A DNA stretch of 52,200 bases from a virus, in IMG/VR virus record IMGVR_UViG_3300024261_000044, positions 1 to 52,200 of that record; one strand, written 5' to 3'. The notes beneath the pieces were generated by a model. That model was not told where the DNA came from. It did not search any database and worked only from the letters and a program-made list of their open reading frames with translations. The stretch's first letter is position 1, and each line of letters starts with the position of its first letter. This document shows positions 47,518 through 52,200 of the stretch, piece by piece. The position numbers and the translations under genes were made by a program.

Positions 47518-49140
47518 CTAAAATACCATTTTTATTTTAATGTAGTTAACAGGATACTTTACCAAGAGACTAAGTTCTACTTGAATAGTATCTGGATTAG
47601 CATCGTCCTGTTTTACGCTTGCAACCTGCAAGTCATTTAATACCCCAGCTCTTACTAAGAATAGGCCTTGACTGATAAGAACACTTTCTAACATCTTTAA
47701 AAATGCTGGTGTTACTACATGTCTACCAATATAAGGATTTAATCCTTTCCTTAAAAATTTAGCTGTGTAATCTAAAGCTTTAGTAACACTAAGCTCTCTT
47801 TTAGCAACACTCGTAACGTCCGTACTAGTTTGATGTCTAGAAACAATAGGAGCAGAGCTTGAAGATTGGGTCATAATATAAGTACCGCCTTCAGCCATGA
47901 TGTTCATCTGAGCCTCTGTAAAGTAATCTTGAGACCCGTAAGTTCTGGAAATTCCTGAAATAGGAACATTAGAAAGAGGTGCTTCTGGTGCTATCCCTAC
48001 ACATAACCCAGCACTTGCTGCATTAAAGTAAAAACCAGGAACAGGAGCAAAGACATCCAAACTATGGAATCCAGCCGAAATTAATTCTGCATGAACTGCG
48101 CTTGTAATCTTATCGCCTGCTTTATAATTTTTACTGCCTACGGATTTAGGGCCCGTAAATAGGGCATAAGCTCCGCGGTCGGACATATCGAATCCAGAGT
48201 GCTCTCTAAAACTTGCATCAACCCAATCAGGATGAATCGTAGATATATGTCGTGTTTCTCCTACGTATGCTACATCGGGATGTATCATAAACATTCTTTT
48301 AGACTGAAATGTTGCATTATTAGATCTTAAAGTTTCTGCTACAGTAGTTTTTTCACTAGTACTGTTACTTGCATAATTTCCATATGCTACTTCATCCGTT
48401 AAGAATACAATTCGTTCTTTTTTATTTATTGCATCAGAGTATGACTCTACGTGAGATTTCCATCCACTTGACCCCGCACTACTGTCTAAAACCCCAATAG
48501 CATATACCTCTTCTAACGCTAATGCTGATCGTGCACTAGACATTTCTGTGGAAATATTGGATACACCGCTAATACAAAAAGTATTAATAGATGCAGAGGC
48601 ATTATCTTGTGCTAAAAGCGCACCATATGCTAGCGGATTCCAACTTACAATTTCTCCACCAAACACGTCTTTTATATCGTCCGGACTTGCTAAGCTTTTC
48701 TTAAATCCCATTGCTTCGACATTATCAGCTCTAAAACCAATTTTTACCGAGGCAAGTTCATAGGCTTCACCAGAAGGTGTCACTATGCCAGATACAAGAG
48801 TAATATCTCCTGTAGCTGCATTATAACTCCAATCAGTTCCTTTTACAAGATGTTTTTTCTCCGTACCGTGGCCTACAATTGGAGACCCGTACATGTCTAC
48901 AATAATAAGATCCTCATCATTCACAGAAACTAAGGAATTAAAATCTGAGTTTATGCCGCTCAAATTTATGGTCATGCTAACTCCAGAATAACTAACAGAA
49001 TACTCAGATGAATCCAGAGTAGGGTCCTGCCAATAATATCCTTTACCAACAACAACTGCTTCTAAGTCAGGAGCAACTAAAACCGGTGTAGCCGTATTTT
49101 GTACTTGAGTTACTTCAACTCCAGGTTTGACATACGCCAT
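47518..49140 (-). CDS. Contractile tail sheath protein (540 aa)
   Basis: ATG 49140 is chosen over an upstream in-frame codon because GGAGG lies 8 bases before it. The N-terminus MAYVKPGVEVTQVQNTATPV is the typical sheath opening. The C-terminal half (SRHQTSTDVTSVAKRELSVT, then LRKGLNPYIGRHVVTPAFLK and NPDTIQVELSLLVKYPVNYI) matches the conserved sheath domain whose arms interlock neighbouring subunits. It ends at TAG. All Trp codons are TGG, and no TGA is present in 540 codons. Sheath contraction drives the tube through the cell envelope. Confidence 0.92.
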   Translation of the reverse strand: MAYVKPGVEVTQVQNTATPVLVAPDLEAVVVGKGYYWQDPTLDSSEYSVSYSGVSMTINLSGINSDFNSLVSVNDEDLIIVDMYGSPIVGHGTEKKHLVKGTDWSYNAATGDITLVSGIVTPSGEAYELASVKIGFRADNVEAMGFKKSLASPDDIKDVFGGEIVSWNPLAYGALLAQDNASASINTFCISGVSNISTEMSSARSALALEEVYAIGVLDSSAGSSGWKSHVESYSDAINKKERIVFLTDEVAYGNYASNSTSEKTTVAETLRSNNATFQSKRMFMIHPDVAYVGETRHISTIHPDWVDASFREHSGFDMSDRGAYALFTGPKSVGSKNYKAGDKITSAVHAELISAGFHSLDVFAPVPGFYFNAASAGLCVGIAPEAPLSNVPISGISRTYGSQDYFTEAQMNIMAEGGTYIMTQSSSSAPIVSRHQTSTDVTSVAKRELSVTKALDYTAKFLRKGLNPYIGRHVVTPAFLKMLESVLISQGLFLVRAGVLNDLQVASVKQDDANPDTIQVELSLLVKYPVNYIKIKMVF

Positions 49141-49155
49141 TATTTTTTCCTCCAA

Positions 49156-49245
49156 TTATAATATTATAATATTGTTATTAAACTGAGCTCTAGCTAGATT
49201 TGCTCAGCTGTAAATTACAACGTCTTTTGTTGCAATTTGATACAC
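49156..49245 (-). CDS. Possible tiny ORF with in-frame TGA before the sheath (29+ aa)
   Basis: In the 118-base gap before the sheath, one minus frame reads GTG VYQIATKDVVIYS-(TGA)-ANLARAQFNNNIIIL, ending TAA 49156 just before the sheath ribosome site. TGA is at 49204-49206; as Trp it gives IYSWANLA. The frame is open for eight further codons upstream of the GTG, to a TAG. No ATG or good ribosome site is present, so it may be chance or a remnant. Confidence 0.25.
49158..49175 (-). promoter_or_regulatory. AT-rich TATAAT-like doublet upstream of the sheath gene
   Basis: The minus strand reads CAATATTATAATATTATAAT immediately before the GGAGG ribosome site of the sheath gene, with two overlapping TATAAT-like hexamers. 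A similar AATATTATAAT string lies upstream of 51682. No clear -35 element is seen. It may be a late promoter, or only AT-rich leader. Confidence 0.3.
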
Positions 49246-49258
49246 TCTAGCACTGTAT

Positions 49259-50161
49259 TTATGATTCTCCTACGAGAACAAATCCTCCTCCTGATGTTAC
49301 AAGAACATCATTCTCATCTGGTATGTCAATAAGCATACCGTCTACAACCCTATAATACCCATATACGCTATTTATTGGTACAGAATAATGTGCTGAAGAC
49401 ACCCTTACAAAAGTTACGTTGTCATGCGAATCTCCTGATATAGCGTCTAAGTACGATCCTGTAATAACTGCGTCACTGCCAGGATCAACTTCGAAGATGA
49501 TATCCGTTGCATACGGCAACTCAACTCTGTAGTCTATACCCTCATACTGCTCCACGTCGTCTTTCCACACTCGCATGTTGTACTGTTTTTCTCCACTACG
49601 AATTTCCTTTTGAGTCAAATACTGCATTTGTACTGCGACTGCCGACAAGTCAATACCTGAACTTGATTTTAAAATTTGCTCTTCTCCAAAAGAGAGAGAC
49701 TGAATTTTATGAATTCCATTTGCTCTTAAGTCTGTTTTATGTGCAGTTAAAGCTGTAAATACTAAATTTGCTAGCTCTTCTGCCAATACACCATGTTTTG
49801 CCACACAAGTTATTGTGACGGATGCTCTTAATAAATCAGTAACTGAAGAATTCTTTATCGAGTCGGCAGACCCTAACGGGCCAGCTAACGTTTCCTTTCC
49901 ATCTTTATATAAAAATTCAGGATTTGCACCAGACCTAGAAAAATTCGTGAAAGTCCAAGCCATCGCCCCCCTAGAAATTATTAACGCAGGCTTTTTTTCT
50001 ACTACGCCTAAATCTATTGCATTTTTATCTGCTATTATTAACTTAGTGTCCCTCACGTTTGAATTCCAAGAAAACTTAGAGTCCTCTGAGAATAGCTCTT
50101 GTAAGAAAGTAATAAATAAATATTTTACATCTAAACTTAAATTACCTGTACTAACAGCCAT
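49259..50161 (-). CDS. Putative neck or tail-completion protein (300 aa)
   Basis: ATG 50161 overlaps the TAA of the preceding small gene (TAATG); the stop is TAA 49259. The first 150 residues are helical with FLQELFSEDSKFSWNSNVRD and LADLVFTALTAHKTDLRANG-like stretches, followed by a beta-rich C-terminus (YRVELPYATDIIFEVDPGSD, VTFVRVSSAHYSVP). It precedes the sheath and follows connector-type genes, the place of head-tail joining proteins. Family not recognised. No in-frame TGA. Confidence 0.65.
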   Translation of the reverse strand: MAVSTGNLSLDVKYLFITFLQELFSEDSKFSWNSNVRDTKLIIADKNAIDLGVVEKKPALIISRGAMAWTFTNFSRSGANPEFLYKDGKETLAGPLGSADSIKNSSVTDLLRASVTITCVAKHGVLAEELANLVFTALTAHKTDLRANGIHKIQSLSFGEEQILKSSSGIDLSAVAVQMQYLTQKEIRSGEKQYNMRVWKDDVEQYEGIDYRVELPYATDIIFEVDPGSDAVITGSYLDAISGDSHDNVTFVRVSSAHYSVPINSVYGYYRVVDGMLIDIPDENDVLVTSGGGFVLVGES

Positions 50162-50358
50162 TATAAACCTTCTATTTCCTTAAATAAATAACTTTTTAAA
50201 TCCTTTGGTATTTGATTATGTACCACCTGTACACTAGTAGTAGATTCTATGTTATCTTTCATGCCTCCTTCAACTTCAGATAATGCTTCCATTTCTACTT
50301 CTTTTAAAATAGTTTCCTCTTCGTTTTTCAGGCCTAAATCGTCTATAATAAACTTCAT
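50161..50358 (-). CDS. Hypothetical small acidic protein (65 aa)
   Basis: 65 residues from ATG 50358 to TAA 50161, overlapping the next gene as TAATG. Very acidic helix (NEEETILKEVEMEALSEVEG) followed by VQVVHNQIPKDLKSYLFKEI. It resembles small assembly or connector accessory proteins but matches no family I recognise. No Shine-Dalgarno sequence is obvious. It contains no tryptophan. Confidence 0.6.
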   Translation of the reverse strand: MKFIIDDLGLKNEEETILKEVEMEALSEVEGGMKDNIESTTSVQVVHNQIPKDLKSYLFKEIEGL

Positions 50359-50400
50359 AATTAAATGTACCTAAGAAGTTAAAAATTGTCAAGTTTTATT

Positions 50401-51186
50401 TTAAACAACTGCTATACTGTAAATAAGATCATCTTGGGAAATTAAGTTTAATTGGGCACTTTGTTCAATAATAAACCCTCCTTTCTCAATAGTTCTTATA
50501 TTTTTTACAATTCACCGTTTATTTACATCGTCCACAATTACATCCCTAGGCTTCAGTGGGGGAAAATTTAACATGGTAAGAAGAGTATCGCTTGGCATCC
50601 ATTCCCCAAACATAGTAATTTGGTTTACTTTTGGGGAGGGGCTTAGCATACCTTTTACATCTATTGGTGTAAAATATCCTTCTAGCCAGCCTGTACCATA
50701 ACATGTGCTGCAGTTGTCTGTAACTCTCATGAGGGTATCATCCCAACATTCCGTACATCTAGTTCCTCATGATCTCTTTTTTAATACTTTCAAAGGTCTG
50801 CCAGAATATTTTTTTAATGCTAAAGACTTCCTTCTTAAAGCATGTTTTATTACTTTATCAACACTTATATCTTTTACGTACGCAGGCATGAATGGCACAA
50901 CATTTGTTTCGGCCGTATCAGAGTCAGTAAGTTTTATTTTATAGTACCAATTCCGATGCGGATCGTAAAGACCAGATACTCCAGTATCTGTATATGAATA
51001 TGTGGTTGCAGAAAGTCCGGATGCTATGTGGTCATAGTCTGTTATTTCTCCTAAGTTTGGGGATTCTGACCTGTATACATCTATATTATAATCTGATATA
51101 AGTTCAAACGTAGGTTCAAATTCTCATGTCAGTGTAAAACTATTTATGTCGAAAGAGTTGACATCTAATGACTTTAATACTAGCAC
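50401..51186 (-). CDS. Neck/minor virion protein with FnIII-like and Cys-rich domains, three TGA codons (261 aa)
   Basis: The frame begins at GTG 51186, 1 base after the upstream TAA, and ends at TAA 50401. It crosses TGA at 51124, 50767 and 50512 (residues 21, 140 and 225). Residues 10-95 read as a fibronectin-III-like domain: SFTLTWEFEPTFELISDYNI, then VYRSESPN and RNWYYKIKLTD. The first TGA fills the family's conserved first Trp. Residues 138-165 form a zinc-like site, KRSWGTRCTECWDD then CSTCYGTGWLEGYF (CxxC twice), with TGA as W140. The third TGA is in VNKRWIVKNIR. Standard code would leave only a 72-residue fragment. Gene order suggests a connector or minor tail role. Confidence 0.78.
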
Positions 51187-51187
51187 T

Positions 51188-51682
51188 TTATTTTACAGTT
51201 TCCCAGTAGTCTGTCCCGTATTCTGACCCAACACCTCCGTAGGCCGCATCGATATTAGCACTACGTTTCATGTTTGATACTCCGCGAGAATACTTAGTTA
51301 TTAAGATATTGAAATAGTTAATATACCGCCCATATTTGTCCATATCCTGCACAGTCACGCCTCCTCCATCTCGGTAAGTAAGGGTGTTACGAGATGACAT
51401 TATACCTTTACTCGTCAGAACTTGTAAAGTAGCACCCATTTTTAAAAGGTTTCAGCTTGGAACTTGAGCAAATGATTTATAATTTGATGATGGGGAGAAT
51501 TCATAGTTTATCTCATCTAGAGTGTCTTGAAGAGCATGATGTAACTGTTCATCCGTAGACTCTTGAACTTCTTCTAGAACATTTAGCTCGGCTGTATCAT
51601 TTAACCACTTTCGTAGCCTATCTACAAATAGTTGGTCATCAAATGATATATAATTTGTAATTAAGTCTGATCGTGTTGGCAT
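51188..51682 (-). CDS. Putative head-tail connector protein with one in-frame TGA (164 aa)
   Basis: ATG 51682 is chosen for its AGGG ribosome site; an in-frame TTG at 51754 lies in the promoter-like gap. TGA 51452-51454 (residue 77) joins two in-phase frames as AQVPSWNLLKMGATL. The product MPTRSDLITNYISFDDQLFV and onward is helical, followed by YGRYINYFNILITKYSRGVS and GSEYGTDYWETVK. Its stop is 1 base from the GTG of the next gene. Probably a neck or head-completion protein. Family not recognised. Confidence 0.7.
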
Positions 51683-51703
51683 ATTTTTGTCCCTACTGTT
51701 AAT

Positions 51704-51738
51704 TATTATAATATTCCTTACTTTAAATTTACTGTCAA
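51704..51738 (-). promoter_or_regulatory. Possible leftward promoter before the neck genes
   Basis: On the minus strand a perfect TTGACA (51738-51733) is followed at 17-22 bases by AATATTATAAT, giving AATATT, TATTAT or TATAAT as -10 at spacings of 17, 19 or 22. It lies just upstream of the AGGG ribosome site of 51682. The best spacing is unclear. Confidence 0.4.
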
Positions 51739-51797
51739 TTGCTAATATAGTCAAGCTGTACTATTAAAGACATAATATCATTCACCTATACAAAATT

Positions 51798-51839
51798 ATA
51801 CAAGTGTTTAATCCACTGTTAAACAGGTTAAACTTGTAT
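51798..51839 (-). terminator. Inverted repeat after the edge gene, possible terminator or protein site
   Basis: ATACAAGTGTTTAA (51798-51811) is mirrored by TTAAACTTGTAT (51828-51839) with a 2-base bulge, and a smaller palindrome CTGTTAAACAG (51816-51826) lies in the loop. On the minus strand it follows the TAG of the edge gene (51845) and is followed by AATTTTG. It could be a terminator or an operator. Confidence 0.45.
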
Positions 51840-51844
51840 AGTAT

Positions 51845-52200
51845 CTATCTTACCGCACTAAACTTTTTAGTTACGCCACCAATTATAACCTCTAATTGAC
51901 CGCTCTTGTTGAAACTTATAGATGTAACGCCAGACAAATGGCTATTTCCTGTTGCTCCAGCAATTGGAATATGTTTATTCCCAGCGGTTGTAGGGTGTCC
52001 TATATTCTTTAGATTATTTTTTATTGCTAATTTATGTTTCTTATCAAGATTGTTATCTTTACTTAGTTTATATGTTAACTCCTTGCTTTCTTCAATTCTA
52101 CCTATATGCCATGAAGCAACTGATTTTTGGAAAAGTAAATGATGGTCCTCATTATAACCCAAGTACTTATTAGTTACGTTTTTTGAGTTTTCTAAGAATT
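51845..52200 (-). CDS. C-terminal part of a protein running off the right edge
   Basis: The minus frame is open from base 52200 to TAG 51845, so at least 117 residues are seen and the N-terminus is outside. The first 60 residues (FLENSKNVTNKYLGYNEDHH, then LFQKSVASWHIGRIEESKEL) are helical and TPR-like. Glycosyltransferases and capsid-decorating enzymes can end this way. The last 45 (KHIPIAGATGNSHLSGVTSI and onward) form a small beta domain. It could be a virion-associated or glycosyltransferase protein; the fragment is too short to decide. No TGA in the visible part. Confidence 0.6.
   Translation of the reverse strand, partial: FLENSKNVTNKYLGYNEDHHLLFQKSVASWHIGRIEESKELTYKLSKDNNLDKKHKLAIKNNLKNIGHPTTAGNKHIPIAGATGNSHLSGVTSISFNKSGQLEVIIGGVTKKFSAVR

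Noticed and set aside
1-52200. TGA as glycine (code 25) or cysteine
   Set aside because: Contexts such as DILSYKWELV, FTLTWEF and NSEWSHF need Trp; Gly or Cys does not fit the family patterns.
1-52200. A suppressor tRNA in this window
   Set aside because: The gaps are short and mostly filled by promoters or terminators; I saw no cloverleaf. It may lie elsewhere or in the host.

Overview
This window is part of an AT-rich, contractile-tailed bacteriophage genome (or a prophage of one). It holds a tail sheath, tail tube, tape-measure protein, a frameshifted tail chaperone, a baseplate J-like protein, a gp25-like wedge protein and two large modular fibres. It also holds a full DNA replication and nucleotide set. 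No rRNA, tRNA, integrase, insertion sequence or CRISPR array was found. Capsid, portal, terminase and lysis endopeptidase must lie outside the window. No stretch above about 170 bases lacks a gene.

Main result: the phage appears to read TGA as tryptophan. Read with the standard code, many leftward genes break into pieces. With TGA read through, each set of pieces fuses into one plausible gene ending at TAA or TAG. I count 28 in-frame TGA codons in 11 leftward (late, virion) genes. Several sit at Trp positions expected from the protein family: PKD/K319-like, fibronectin III, a fibre motif and a Cys-rich motif. Of 48 gene ends read, none is TGA. The rightward (early) genes contain no in-frame TGA and use TGG. 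This matches the late-gene-biased stop recoding known in some phages. No TGA-decoding tRNA is visible here.

Layout. 1-23.7 kb, leftward: chaperone with a -1 frameshift, tape measure, baseplate hub-like protein, a late-operon sigma-like protein, baseplate wedge proteins and tail fibres. 23.7-23.9 kb: divergent promoter region. 23.9-46.8 kb, rightward: a small ORF, helicase, peptide deformylase, CCA-adding-like enzyme, nuclease, primase-helicase, metallo-beta-lactamase nuclease, DEDD exonuclease, Sak4-like ATPase with DUF669 partner, glycosyltransferase fusion, RecU-like resolvase, dUTPase, and class II ribonucleotide reductase with an intein. Then come a ubiquitin-like/JAB/E1 cassette, a holin-like protein, an RpoD-like sigma factor, family A DNA polymerase and a DUF1599 protein. 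46.8-52.2 kb, leftward again: tail tube, sheath, neck/connector proteins and the end of another virion gene. The early block therefore sits between the tube gene and the chaperone/tape-measure genes, which are usually adjacent.

How it may work together (inference): the early operon starts from an extended -10 promoter at 23.83 kb. The phage sigma factor(s) help switch to the leftward late genes, whose TGA codons may need a TGA-reading tRNA. The deformylase and CCA-adding-like protein fit modified translation. The GG-ending ubiquitin-like protein, intact JAMM protease and E1-like enzyme form a compact cassette with no visible E2, of unknown target; this is the strongest candidate for an undescribed system beside the recoding.
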